Shown here: positions 11,920 to 22,460 of the stretch, one piece after another
Layout of the letters: the number at the start of each line of letters is the position of its first letter
Position numbering within the stretch: the first letter of the stretch is position 1
Assembly: GCA_009763385.1 (NCBI GenBank)
Contig: CM019823.1
Location: 176,956,995-177,020,994 of the forward strand
Source of the DNA: Coix lacryma-jobi var. lacryma-jobi
Taxonomy: Eukaryota; Streptophyta; Magnoliopsida; Poales; Poaceae
Length of the DNA: 64,000 bases
Reading direction: 5' to 3'
The notes under the pieces: generated by a model
The model's database searches: none
Told to the model about the DNA's origin: nothing
What the model saw: the letters and a program-made list of their open reading frames with translations, nothing else
Translations under genes and position numbers: made by a program

Positions 11920-12914
11920 GAAAGATTCTATGTGTGACAAAACGTGTACGTGTCGACGAGAAAGAGGCAGGAGTAGCGTAAGTAGGACGTAGTGCAGACT
12001 GGAGGTTTGACATGCAACGCGGAGGGAGTGGCCGCTTGTGTTGGAAATATGCCCTAGAGGTAATCATAGAGATGATAATATTTCTATTGTATCCATGATT
12101 TATTATATGTCCATTGAATATCCATTAAAGACAACTTGTATTGATCGGCAATTATGTGAATTGTCTGTGAAACTCTTTTAATTGTATGGTTATTCGATAG
12201 TTGTCCCTAATCGGAGTTCATGTGAGGACACACATGAATATTAGATCAGCACATGTATTAGTTGATGACTATGTTTCACAAGTCATAAACATGGAGATGT
12301 CAAACTAATAATGTGGGCACATGTATGACATGGGGCTGGACTGACCCAACGTGAGATGTTCTTATTATCTCTTTACACATCATGTATGTTATGTCCTTCG
12401 ACCTGAGATTGTGGTATGTTCTCAAGATGTGAGTTGACTTACTTAGGGACTATCAAACACTACTTCGTAACAGGGTAGTCATAAAGATAGTTTTCGGGTT
12501 TGTCAAGGAACATGCTGTGAGACATAGACGGTCAAGATGGGATTTGCCCCTCTCCATGCGAGAGAGATATCACTGGATCACTCATATGATTGGATCATAA
12601 AATGCATGGCCGTGCTTAGGTTAAATGTTAACCTATGAGTTGAACCAAATATTGTGTGGCAAGGGAATTACGTGAATATGATCGTGGTGGTTCGTCAGAT
12701 ATGATCTTTGCGTATACATAGGAGTTGACACGTCTTGCTAGAGGCCGCTGTCAACTATCGGGCGAGTAGGAGTACTCGGGCCGTGTCTATGTGTGCGTGA
12801 ACCCATAGGGTCGCACACTTAAGGGTTGGAAGCCTAATTTGAGTTGGACTCGAGTCAGACCGGGATTAGGGTTTGCTAATGGGCCTCCAGGTTGGTGGGC
12901 TCATTAGGGACGCC

Positions 12915-12923
12915 TATATAAAG
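12915..12923 (+). promoter_or_regulatory. TATA box of the solo LTR
   Basis: TATATAAAG sits about 520 bases before the LTR end, placing a possible start within the LTR. It could still drive transcription rightward; there is no evidence that it does. Confidence 0.5.
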
Positions 12924-13246
12924 AGGGGTGGGGAGACTAGGGTTGTAACTACGTCAATTGTTGATAGTCGTCGCCCACCCCACGCCCGCGCCTTTTGCTC
13001 CTCGCAGACCTAGCAGTCTGGAGGCGCGACGCTTCCACCCTGTACGTGTGGATACCTCAGAGGTGCTGCATCTGGAGCACAAGGACGAACCGCACGTGGA
13101 GATGTGAAGGTTGGACGTGAACATCTACACGACATCGCTGCGACGCGCACGTCTACACCAAGACATCTTCCGCTGCACCTGCGCATCTAGTGGTAATCCC
13201 GTGATCTGTAACTAGCAGTAGTTCACTGGTTTATGGGGTCGTTTTT

Positions 13247-13410
13247 GCGTTCGGCTAAGTCAGCAGAAGCGTTCGGCTAACTCATTCGGCTAACGTATAA
13301 GAACTCGTTCGGCTAGCGTAGCGTTCAGCTACATCGTTCGGCTATATCGTTCGAATAGCGTAGCGTTCGGCTATATCGTTCGGCTAACTCGCGGAACTCT
13401 TTCGGCTAGC
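13247..13410. repeat. GTTCGGCTA short repeats in the 3' part of the solo LTR
   Basis: About nine copies of GTTCGGCTA or a one-base variant, spaced irregularly by 5-25 bases, often followed by ACTC, GCGT or TATC. Looks like local slippage amplification. Units are too short and spacing too uneven for a CRISPR array. Confidence 0.8.
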
Positions 13411-13451
13411 GTAATTTCCCCGTAACCCTTCAGCTTGTACACCAGAAAAAA

Positions 13452-13575
13452 GACGAGGACCGTGGGTAGGACGCGATGCACATCGCGCAGCGCAGGTGGA
13501 GTCCGTCCGGACCGACGAGGACCGTGGGTAGGACGCGATGCACATCGCGCAGCGCAGGTGGAGTCCGTCCGGACC
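13452..13575. repeat. 62-bp exact tandem duplication
   Basis: Two identical 62-base units beginning GACGAGGACCGTGGGTAGGA (13452 and 13514), each holding the small palindrome GCGATGCACATCGC. A second short duplication, TATAAGAAGTAC twice, follows near 13587-13612. Both lie just outside the solo LTR's right target duplication. Confidence 0.95.
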
Positions 13576-13612
13576 GACAGACGCCCTATAAGAAGTACTA
13601 TAAGAAGTACTA

Positions 13613-15683
13613 GGACGGGTTGCGCGCTTTGCCGCGCCCGCTTTGTCGCGTGCATGCTTTGATCGCTTGGTTGTGTTGGTTGCTGATGTTAGGTGGATGG
13701 AAATGCCCCGAGGGAAGACAGGAGACCTCTCGACTGTGAATAAGCTAAATCACGTTTGAAATGTCCACTTGATAAAATAAAATTGTTTAGCAATAGTGGT
13801 AAGATAGGACACTGGCAAGTCATTCACAGCTCACCAATGACCACAAACACAAGAGCAATACTGACCAGATAATATGATTAAGGTGCAGTGTATCTTTTTT
13901 TGCATCGACGTTGATTGCGTTGGTTGCTGATAACCTGATGCTACGTTGTCATTCAGTACTGATGCCTCCAATGCAAATTGTTTGTACTCTGTACAGATCA
14001 GTGACCGAACCATCAATTTATCTTCTTTTGTTTCAGAGGAAGAGACTACGGCCTTATATTGAAAGGAATATCTGTTTACATTGCTAATGCAAAAATATTG
14101 ACTGCGGGTCTTGGCTTTCTGATTACCAGATGCTACAAAATCACCAAGAATTAGCAGCTTTGGAAACATTGTCTGCAAAGAATAGTGTCAGTAATTTTAG
14201 AAAGAATCCAATCAAAAATACAGAAGTTGAACAAAAATAAAGAAGCAATGAAAAAATAAAGAATGCGTGATGAAGTTGAACAAAAATAAAGAAGCAATGA
14301 AAAAAATTATATAATATTTTTCCATGAACTTGAGGCTAGGATGCTAAATGTGGAAGCGTCAAAGGAACAATCAAGTAGCAGCTGAAGATAATGTTGCATT
14401 CATCAGTATCATGGAGGTAGTCATGTGAATCTTGGACAACTGAATAGTCATGTGAATCTTGACAACTGAATTCCCATCTCTCTCTAAACCACAGTGTGTT
14501 ACTGCACATTTTTTTTTAATCTTTGAGCAAATCAGAAACCTATTTTTGTGTGAAAGATGAGATAGGCTGAAATGCATGGACAAAGACATTTGAATAGCTG
14601 TAAGAAACTGGACCAAAAAGGAAGTACGTAAAGATTAGCTGTCATTATTCTTTCAATACAAAATTACCATGAGGTATGTTTGCTACAATCTGCATCCTAA
14701 AGCTGAATGTGGAAGACCATGGCGGAAAAATACCTGTCCTTGTTCGTGATGACAAATGCATATCCATTTTTTCTGATTCGAGAAATGCAATCTTTTAGAT
14801 GAATTTCTTAAGGATAAACACAGTAGTAATAGAGTCAAGCCTTTATCACAAAAGAAGAATAAATGATAGCATTTACCATAAAATAAATCATGCTAACAAC
14901 CATCATATATCATATTCCTCTTTCATTTGTGGGCTCATCAGTGCTGCTAGCCCCAACGGCAAGGAGGGATTCCAATAGGCCATAGGCCACAGGCAGCCCA
15001 ATAGAAGGCAGGGAGCGTGCGGGATCGGAGCCGGACTGCGAGGCTGGCGGAGGAAGAGGAAGTAATGCAATGGTACTCGGGAGAAAGAGGACGGGGGGAG
15101 CGCGACAGCGGTCCATCGGATTTGACCACGCCCGTGGTCCGCGTGGGACTGACAGCACGAGGAGGCCGAAGACGACCACATCGCCTCAGGTCCTCCCGAT
15201 GCCGCAGGTCTCAGGGGGGCCGGCTGTGGCAACGCCGAATTGAAATCAAGGAAGCAAAGCCATGGAGCAAGGAGTATATACGGATAAGAATGTGGCCGGC
15301 TAAAGAATGTACTGATAAGAACTCAAAAGACCTACCTCGAGGCAATCGCAATGACACGATGCCTTTCTGTCAATTGATGCTCTAGCGTGATGTGGTAATA
15401 ACAAACAAAGGCATTGTGGCATCTTGGCAGCAGTCAAGGGACACCTAGGCGCAGTGCAATGGCCCCCGAAGATTGACGTGTGGTGACATGCAACGCGTGT
15501 CGCCCACACCGGTGGTATAGACCACAAAATATTAAACTAATGGAGGCACACGGAGGACGGACGGGTCGATGTGACGCCAGCTCGGCACGCGCTCCACGCG
15601 TTGGCCAGGAAATGCGGTAGCGAGGCAGAAGCCTCGGATGAAGCCGGATCCCATACGCTATAAGGAACTTAATATTAGCGTTA
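13613..15683. other. 2-kb stretch without a supportable gene
   Basis: Mostly AT-rich. A minus-strand open frame at 14178-13831 has balanced amino-acid composition and could be a captured exon or gene remnant, but I recognise no family and see no matching exons around it. A 49-bp period duplication occurs at 14223-14310 (GAAGTTGAACAAAAATAAAG twice) and a roughly 30-bp one at 14410-14472. The GC-rich minus-strand frame near 15230-14903 shows no domain. Confidence 0.5.
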
Positions 15684-15686
15684 TTA

Positions 15687-16168
15687 GACTATCCGCACTC
15701 ACGTTCCTCTATTTTCATCCTCTATACTGCCTGGTCATCAAGATTCTCTCCTCTATACTCATTTCTCCCGCATCCATCCATCCTCTATATCATCCTTTAT
15801 CCACTGTGGGCCCACTTATCACTTTATCTAAATATATCCATGAGAGATCTAGTTTTGAAGAATTAATTGTAACGAGTTTAATAGTGCAATCGGAATTTAA
15901 TTTGGATTTTCGGTTTGTAAGATATAATATTTTTTGTTGCAAAATTTGGTGGGGTCCACCGCTGCAGAGCGCGCAGGCGAGCGCTGGCCGCTGGCTCCTC
16001 TCCGCGCGCGCGAGCTGCGGGCCCGCAGCTTCTCCGCTAAACGCCGCTCCCTCCTCTTCCTTTAGCGTGCACGCGCGCATAGAGTGCCCGTTAGCGTGCC
16101 CCGCTGCGGCTGTTTGCTTCCGCTAAGTGCGGTAGCGGACCAGCTAGCGTGCCCCAGTGCGGATAGCC
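15687..16168 (+). mobile_element. PIF/Harbinger-like MITE, copy 1 (482 bp)
   Basis: Ends are GACTATCCGCACT and, on the other strand, GGCTATCCGCACT (12 of 13 match), flanked by TTA on both sides (15684-15686, 16169-16171). A 3-bp TTA duplication is the PIF/Harbinger (Tourist) signature. The left half is AT-rich with CTCTATA repeats, the right half very GC-rich. A second copy in opposite orientation is at 19030-19524. Confidence 0.85.
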
Positions 16169-16171
16169 TTA

Positions 16172-16834
16172 TAAAAAGCAATGTCACTCAGTTACACGTG
16201 GGCGATGACCGATGAGTCCCATGGGTATATGCTTGTTTGGTCAGCACCGAGAGAACCTGTCATCTTCAGCTTATATTAATCTCTATACTACTCTACTAGT
16301 AGTACTATATCAAGCTCCCCGATCAAAAAAAAAAAGTACTATATCAAGCTCCACTGAGGTAGTTAGCTAGCTTGTCTGGCTCTGGCAAGGTTCCTTCTCC
16401 ACCCAAGTTCCAGCTAATAGCCCAGCGTCTGAGGTTAACGTTAAGTGTACTTAAACCACAACTTTGCCAGGACAGCCAGCCAAATTAAAACACAAGATCG
16501 ATCACAGCATATTATTTTTTTTACTAGTGTCGATCCCATGATATATAAGTTTTCAGATCACCTACAATCCACCACCACCTAGTAACACATTATTATTTTA
16601 GATAATGGAAGTATAAAATATCCAAGCCTCCATATCATGAGATGTTTTAATTATTATTAGTGCATTGGCTCTACACCTCCACTAGTAGCGAAAAGCAAAA
16701 GAATGGTTCGCGAGCAACGATACATTTGAATTTCGAAATCTAAAGCCAATAGAATAACTCTATTGCGTAAGTTACACCTGCGGCTGGCTAAACGTCCATT
16801 TTTTTAAGTAATCAGACAAACTTTATCGATTCGA
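16172..16834. other. intergenic, no gene seen
   Basis: AT-rich spacer with a short A run near 16325 flanked by a repeated GTACTATATCAAGCTCC. No coding frame or transposon end recognised. Confidence 0.5.
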
Positions 16835-16837
16835 TAA

Positions 16838-17045
16838 GGGCACTCACAATGCAGACTCTATCATAGAGTCTAAACCTATTTATTACACACCTATTTATTG
16901 TATTTTTGCTGATGTGACAGTGTAGTTATTGAAGACAGAGGAAGAAAAAACAAGACTCCAAGTCTTATTTAGACTCTAAGTCTATAATAGCTTCGAGGTA
17001 ATAAATAGACTTAGACTCTAAATAGAGTTTGCATTGTGAGTGCCC
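16838..17045 (+). mobile_element. Tourist-type MITE (208 bp)
   Basis: Terminal repeats GGGCACTCACAATG and CATTGTGAGTGCCC are perfect inverted copies of 14 bases, flanked by TAA on both sides (16835-16837, 17046-17048). The inner part contains further inverted AGACTCTA/TAGAGTCT motifs, so the whole element can fold back. Confidence 0.9.
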
Positions 17046-17056
17046 TAATATTGCTA

Positions 17057-17314
17057 CTCCCTCCGTTCCAAATTATAAGTCATTCCAAGAATCTTGGAGA
17101 GTCAAAGTTTTTTAAGTTTGACTAAAGTTATAGAGAAAAACACAAGATTTATGACATCAAATATGTATATTATGAAAATATAACTAATAAAGAATCTAAT
17201 AATACTCAGTTGGTATTTTAGATGTTATTATCTTGTAATATAATTTTGGTCAAAGTTGAAAAACTTTGACTCTCCAAGATTCTTGAAATGACTTATAATT
17301 TGGAACGGAGGGAG
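17057..17314 (+). mobile_element. Stowaway MITE, long-TIR family, copy 1 (258 bp)
   Basis: Begins CTCCCTCCGTTCCAAATTAT and ends in its inverted copy, flanked by TA dinucleotides (17055-17056, 17315-17316). The inverted repeats extend inward through the TCTTGGAGAGTCAAAG block. It lies 8 bases from the preceding Tourist element. Related copies occur at 41188 and 46471, with a fragment at 57123. Confidence 0.93.
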
Positions 17315-17316
17315 TA

Positions 17317-18121
17317 CATCGTTTACAAGCAAGTTTTTACACCTCCACTTTTTTGAAGCAAACTTTATTGGCTAATACGTCCATTAATTGTCACTAAGAC
17401 CGTCCTGTTTGATAGAATTCCAGGTGGCTTTGGCTCTTGGCCCTCCCTATATTGTAGCGGTAAGTTGTTTTTTTCTCTACTTAAAATAAATTAGTAGCTA
17501 GTGAAACCAATATTTTTTTGGTCTTTATTGGCCTCATCTCCTTCATATTTTTTTTTGCGAGACCTAGTTATAGACCTAGATACTCATATACATAAGTGCA
17601 CACTCACCTCAGGAAAATACGAGCATCTATGTCAAGCAAAGGACTTAAAAATATACACCGTACAATTTCCACCACAAGGAATCCAATCAACTGAGTTACT
17701 CTTAGTTTGCCTCGGCTCCTCCATATACTGTAGCAAGTAACTAGAGCCATTTGAATTTTTTTTAGAACATGTTCATTGACGCGTTTCCATTTACCATCAA
17801 GAGGAGAGCCATTTGAAACCTGTGTTAAACTTATTAGGCTACAAGACTAATGCAAGGTATCTTGTCAGAAGAAGGATGTGGCCATGTGTGCCCCCGTGTC
17901 ATACCCTAAAGACGGATCTTAAAGCATCTCCAAGAGTTTCAAAACACACTCTTAATTTTGTTTTTTTTTCAAAAATTGAATTTTTTTCTCTCCAATAATT
18001 TTTTACATTAACTTCCAATATTTCTGCACTTCCAAAAATTGATTCACAATCGCTACCAAGTCATTCAATGTGATACTTGGTACTTCCTCCATAATCTTTT
18101 GTAGGGTGTATTTAGGGCAGT
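17317..18121. other. intergenic, possibly one end of a PIF/Harbinger-like element
   Basis: No gene seen. At 17926-17945 the sequence AGCATCTCCAAGAGTTTC resembles the inverted-repeat end of the PIF/Harbinger family seen at 24266 and 35265, but no convincing second end was found, so it may be a broken copy. Confidence 0.35.
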
Positions 18122-18124
18122 CTC

Positions 18125-18309
18125 AGTGGAGATTTCATCTCCCAGTTTCCAACACACCTAGATTTTGGAAACAGTACATACAAGTTTCATGGGAATGAAA
18201 CTATCTCTACTCTTATGAAACTCTTGTCATCTCTCTCTTCATTAATATAGCGTCATGCCAGCGTATTAAATACCCATGAAACTCTATGAAACTCCCACTG
18301 AGACTGGCC
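18125..18309 (+). mobile_element. Tourist-type MITE (185 bp)
   Basis: Ends GGGCAGTCTCAGTGGAG and, inverted, GGCCAGTCTCAGTGGGAG, with TTA on both sides (18122-18124, 18310-18312). Internal ATGAAACT repeats near both ends. Size and target duplication are those of Tourist elements. Confidence 0.9.
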
Positions 18310-18566
18310 TTAGAGATGACGCAATGACCAAGGAAGCCTAGAAAATGTGGCAGTGGTAATTAAAGTGCATGTAAGTAGAAATTATTTAATGTTGTTATAT
18401 CTTTTGATTGGACGCTACATGTAAAATAGTGCTTTATTTTTAGAGAGAAGTGATTGCTGAAACTTTTTATTGGACGTTGCTTGGACTCTACGAGGAGGTC
18501 TGTACCTACATATGCCTTACAAAAGATTAAAAAACTTGTGTTGGTGCCCCGCAGTCAGTGGCGTAT

Positions 18567-18724
18567 CAGGGGTGGTAAAGGGCCCTCTAATTTAGCCTAG
18601 CAAATTTAAAGATCGGGCTCAATAAGGATCGGGCTGTAATACTATATGATTTTGAACTAAAATTGGAAAGTGCTAAGTTGGATTGTAAAGAATGGATAAG
18701 GGTCATGATCCATTACCACCCCTA
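18567..18724 (+). mobile_element. hAT-type MITE (158 bp)
   Basis: Begins CAGGGGTGGTAAAGGGCC and ends with an inverted copy (CATTACCACCCCTA). Both sides carry GGCGTAT (18560-18566, 18725-18731). A 7-8 bp duplication and a CAGGG start fit the hAT superfamily. Confidence 0.8.
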
Positions 18725-18785
18725 GGCGTATGAGAAAAAAAAAATTCCAAGGGCATTGAAGTCTTTTACTACTTGCATTTGACAC

Positions 18786-18895
18786 CGCTAGTGCTGGAAA
18801 TAGACGGAATAGCGTGGAAGAGAAAACTTTTCAAACGCAGCGCTAGTGCTGGAAATAGACGGAATAGCGTGGAAGAGAAAACTTTTCAAACGCAG
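18786..18895. repeat. 55-bp exact tandem duplication
   Basis: Two identical units beginning CGCTAGTGCTGGAAATAGAC at 18786 and 18841. Not part of a recognised transposon. Confidence 0.95.
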
Positions 18896-19029
18896 GGACA
18901 AGAGTGTTAGAACACATCTTCGAAGGACATAGATGATTACACCATCTATTTTAATGACATATAAGTAAAAGTCTCTTAGATAGTTAGTTAGATGTGCTGG
19001 CTGCTGCAGCAGTAGTAGCCAGGGGCTAA

Positions 19030-19524
19030 GACCACCTGCACTGATATGTTGTATCTCATGCGGTAAACAGATAACGTAGACCAAAGCCGAAGAAAATGTC
19101 TGCAGCGGGGGACGGTACCAGCTCCGGTACGCGCGCGCGCACGGTAAACATGGCGGAGCGACCAGGCTTTAGAGGAGATGGTGCGGGCCCGCGGGACACA
19201 CGCGCGCAGCGCTAGGAGGGAAGAAGTGCGGCCTGCGCAAGGCTGCACGGTGGGCCCCACCCCATTTTGTAACAAAAAAAATGCTATATTTGACAAACCG
19301 AAAACTCAAATTAAATTTCGATTGCACCATTGAATCTGTTGCAATTAAATCTTTAAAACTAGATGTCTCATGAATATATTTAGATAAAGTGACAAGTGGG
19401 TCCACAGTAGATAGAGGATGATATAGAGGATGAATGGATGCGGGAAAAATGAGTATAGAGGAGAGAATCTTGATGACCAGGCAGGATAGAGGATGGAAAT
19501 AGAGGAACATGAGTGCGGATAGTC
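19030..19524 (-). mobile_element. PIF/Harbinger-like MITE, copy 2, inverted (495 bp)
   Basis: The right end, read on the minus strand, is GACTATCCGCACTCATG, matching the left end of the copy at 15687. The left end GACCACCTGCACTG is a diverged version of the other end. TAA flanks both sides (19027-19029, 19525-19527). The interior aligns in reverse with 15700-15960, including the CTCTATA-rich block and the GTGGGCCC region. Confidence 0.82.
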
Positions 19525-19936
19525 TAACAAGTAACAATGACAAGCTGGTGCGCCTTGATGAAGAAAAAAAAATGGAAGGAGGATGCAGCTGCAGCCATCG
19601 CTCCCTGGCATCGATTGATGATGAGGGAAGAGTGGCTCGACGGAGCCGGAGCCAGATGAAACCGTGCTTAAACAAGTGTTTGTTTAGTTGAAACGAGTGT
19701 GGGCCGGGCCCTCTGCTACGCTCCAAATTTAATCACTCTGCACTTGTGCAGCCAAAGTACTGAACCCAAATTATTTAAAGAGATCTCAAACCCAGCATTG
19801 CTACTTGCTAGCCACTAACCACTAACAACGTGCCAGATTGACGAGCCTTTTTTAGCTGGTGGGGGAACCCCTTTTCCTTGTTACTACCTTTCTAAATCCA
19901 TTATTAGTTCTGACTGGCCCACACGACAAGTTGTAA

Positions 19937-20225
19937 GAGCAACTCCAAGAGAGTTGGTAAAAATGGATGACTAAATCTATAATATAGCTGGTCTCTAAAA
20001 TAGAAGACTCTCTAAAAAAATAGAAAACTCTAACAGTCTTTCTATTATAGCAATACTAGATAGCTAGTGACGCATGCAAGCTATATTTACCAAGCGAGAT
20101 TTTAGTAATAGCAAATTTGTTATTTTACAAAACAAGATAGCAGAGCTGTTGAAGTTCACTTTTTATTCTAAAAAAATTTAAATATAGCATACAAAACAAA
20201 GATAGCAAGTCTCTTCGAGATGCTC
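19937..20225 (+). mobile_element. PIF/Harbinger MITE (289 bp) with GAGCAWCTCC ends
   Basis: Ends GAGCAACTCCAAGAGA and, inverted, GAGCATCTCGAAGAGA, flanked by TAA (19934-19936, 20226-20228). These ends resemble those of the autonomous element at 35265-39612 in this window, which may have supplied its transposase. Confidence 0.85.
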
Positions 20226-20616
20226 TAAAGCGAGGCTGGATTACGACACACATACTGTAACATATAAAGTAGGTTTTGTAAAATCTAACTGATGTGGATC
20301 TGAAAATGGATGCGTCACCCATGACATCGCAAAGAAAATGGCCGAATATACCGGATCCTGCTGCGTCCGTGTGTCCTGCTCTCAAAAGTCCGCAGCATGC
20401 GTGGGCGTGGACGTGTCGGAACGCCATTTTTTGTGCGTCGCCGCTACTTGTTGGCCATTGTTGACTTCTGGTTGCTTGGCGAGAGTGACAAAATCGTTGA
20501 CGCTTCTCCTTAAGGGCTCCTTCCACGACGACCTAGGGGCTTACTTAATAGTAGACAGTTATTATTTAATTTGATTTAACCAGTGATATACGGAGTAGTT
20601 GTTATCTAAAGTTCTA

Positions 20617-20869
20617 CTCCTTCTATATATAAAAATCGATTCCTAGAGTTATCTTAAGTTAAACTTTTAAACTTTAATTGAATTTTTAGAAAAAACTATC
20701 AAGATTGATGGTACAAATTCATATCATTAGATATATTATAGAATATATTTTTATAACATGTTCATTTTATATCATAGATATTATTATTCTTTTCTATAAA
20801 GTTAGTTAAAGTTTAAAAAGTTTAATCATACGGATTCTAGAAATTGATTTTTTTTATGGACAGAAGGAG
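20617..20869 (+). mobile_element. Stowaway-like MITE (253 bp)
   Basis: Begins CTCCTTCTATATATAAAAAT and ends with its inverted copy, TA on both sides (20615-20616, 20870-20871). Inner inverted blocks around AAACTTTTAAACTTTAA extend the stem. Confidence 0.8.
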
Positions 20870-21277
20870 TAATTAATAACTATTTACTATGTTATCTATA
20901 CTACTGTCTATGAGAAATTAAATAGGACCCTAGATTGATTCTAGCTAATGAAGGCTTATATAAATTAAATAGCAGTTTCGGCCACAAATTATTTCGGACG
21001 GTCGTTCTGGGGGAAAACAAACACGGACCCTAAATTTGTGATTTGTATGCAGCGCTAGTCAGTACCAGATCAAGGTTGTAGCTTAGGGTTTACAAAATAG
21101 TAGAAATTAGAGACTATGGATCAACGTTTTTTTTTTTTTGATCACAGACTATGGATCAACGTTAACATCCCTTTGGCGAATGACTGCATTAATATTTTTC
21201 AATATAAATATAGTCAAACCTCAATATAAATATAGTCAAACCTAGATGATTTGACACACCACTCCTTTTGAATTGTA

Positions 21278-21511
21278 CTCTATTCATCCTAAAATAACTG
21301 CCGTTTTAAGTTTTCATGTTACAAATTTACTAAATTTGTAGAAGATACATGTAATATTTGCATCTTCAAACAATTTGTGTTAAAAAACTAGATTGAAAAA
21401 ATCTTTCCTATTATACTATTATGTACCATAAATATTAATATTTTTTAATATGTATTTAGTTAAAGTTGTTTCTTAGAAACAAAAATAACTATTGTTTTAG
21501 AACGAATGGAG
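21278..21511 (+). mobile_element. Stowaway-like MITE, diverged (234 bp)
   Basis: Ends CTCTATTCATCCTAAAATAACT and the inverted GTTTTAGAACGAATGGAG, with TA at 21276-21277 and 21512-21513. Related inner blocks (AAAATAACT, AAACTA) support an old copy. Confidence 0.7.
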
Positions 21512-21513
21512 TA

Positions 21514-22457
21514 TTTTTTTTCTAAGGAGAACGAGTAGGTAGTGTGGCTACCTAGTTCCTTTTGGTGTGTGAATGCGCAGCAGTTTTAGAAACGTACGTA
21601 GATCGGTAGACGGAAGAGGGTAGACTGATGCCTAATGGCTGCAGTCGTGATACGGACAATGGCACACAAAAAAAGAAACTAGGAAAGCATATATTTAACA
21701 GAGTTTAGTCAACACTGAACACCATCGATCATTCGTGTGTCTTGACTGATCGATTATTTTGAGGGATGTGATTTCCTATTAATCTCAACTTCTCAAGGAA
21801 GGAGTTTTCTATGGCCGGGTTTCTAATGGTTTCCTGCTAAAAACAACATGTTTGTTCTGGTTTGATTGCACACCTGCTGGTCTTTTAACTAGACAAAAAT
21901 AAACGACGATCTATTTTTTTTTTTATTTTGTCAGACTACCGGTTCGCATCTCCATTTTTTTTTGTCAAAGACAGCTTCTAAAAAAAATTTAAAGGTTGCT
22001 TATTTAATAAAAACAATTTTTATAGCACTAAAAAGCTACAACTTTAAAATAAAGGATTAAAATTAAATTCTGACTGTATCCTTGTATTTAATCTTTGAAA
22101 CAAAACCATGTTAAATATACTTGAATGATTTTTTGTTTTAAAGAAGATTTGAGTCATAAGCTACAAAAATTCTTTTGTCGAGTCATCGAGTGAAATATGG
22201 ATAAATCTCCAAGCCTCCTGTGGCATACAAATTACAGCAGCGCAGACGTGTGATTCTTGATGAATTAAAGTTTGTGACATGATCCTTGAATAAATCTCTA
22301 GTTTTTCTCACGTTGGCGGTACGGTATCTATTGTAAACGATTAAACTTCTTCTTAATGAAAACGTGCCAACGGAAGTGTTATAAGTAGAATAAAAAAAAC
22401 TCTGAATCTAAGTTGTCCATGTAACTAAGAGACAAATCAGAAAAAAAACTCAGAATC
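21514..22457. other. intergenic, no gene seen
   Basis: AT-rich spacer with no coding frame or transposon end recognised. Just before the CACTA element (about 22402-22457) lies a roughly 50-bp sequence, AATCTAAGTTGTCCATGTAAC and on, whose near-copy continues on the far side of the element at 23421. Confidence 0.55.
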
Positions 22458-22460
22458 TAA

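Larger units (their letters stand above)
12039..13432 (+). mobile_element. solo LTR, BARE/Angela-like Ty1/copia (1,394 bp)
   Basis: It begins TGTTGGAAATATGCCCTAGA, the start I associate with BARE-1/Angela/RIRE1-type copia LTRs, and ends CCCTTCA. It is flanked on both sides by the 5-bp duplication GCTTG (12034-12038 and 13433-13437). No internal element sequence remains, so this is a solo LTR formed by recombination between two LTRs. A promoter TATATAAAG lies at 12915-12923. Confidence 0.88.

Noticed and set aside
13247..13410. Repeats at 13247 resembling an array with spacers
   Set aside because: Nine-base repeats with irregular short spacing within a plant LTR; not CRISPR.
13831..14178. Minus-strand 115-codon frame as a gene
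   Set aside because: Composition is plausible for protein, but there is no family, exon partner or conserved motif that I recognise.
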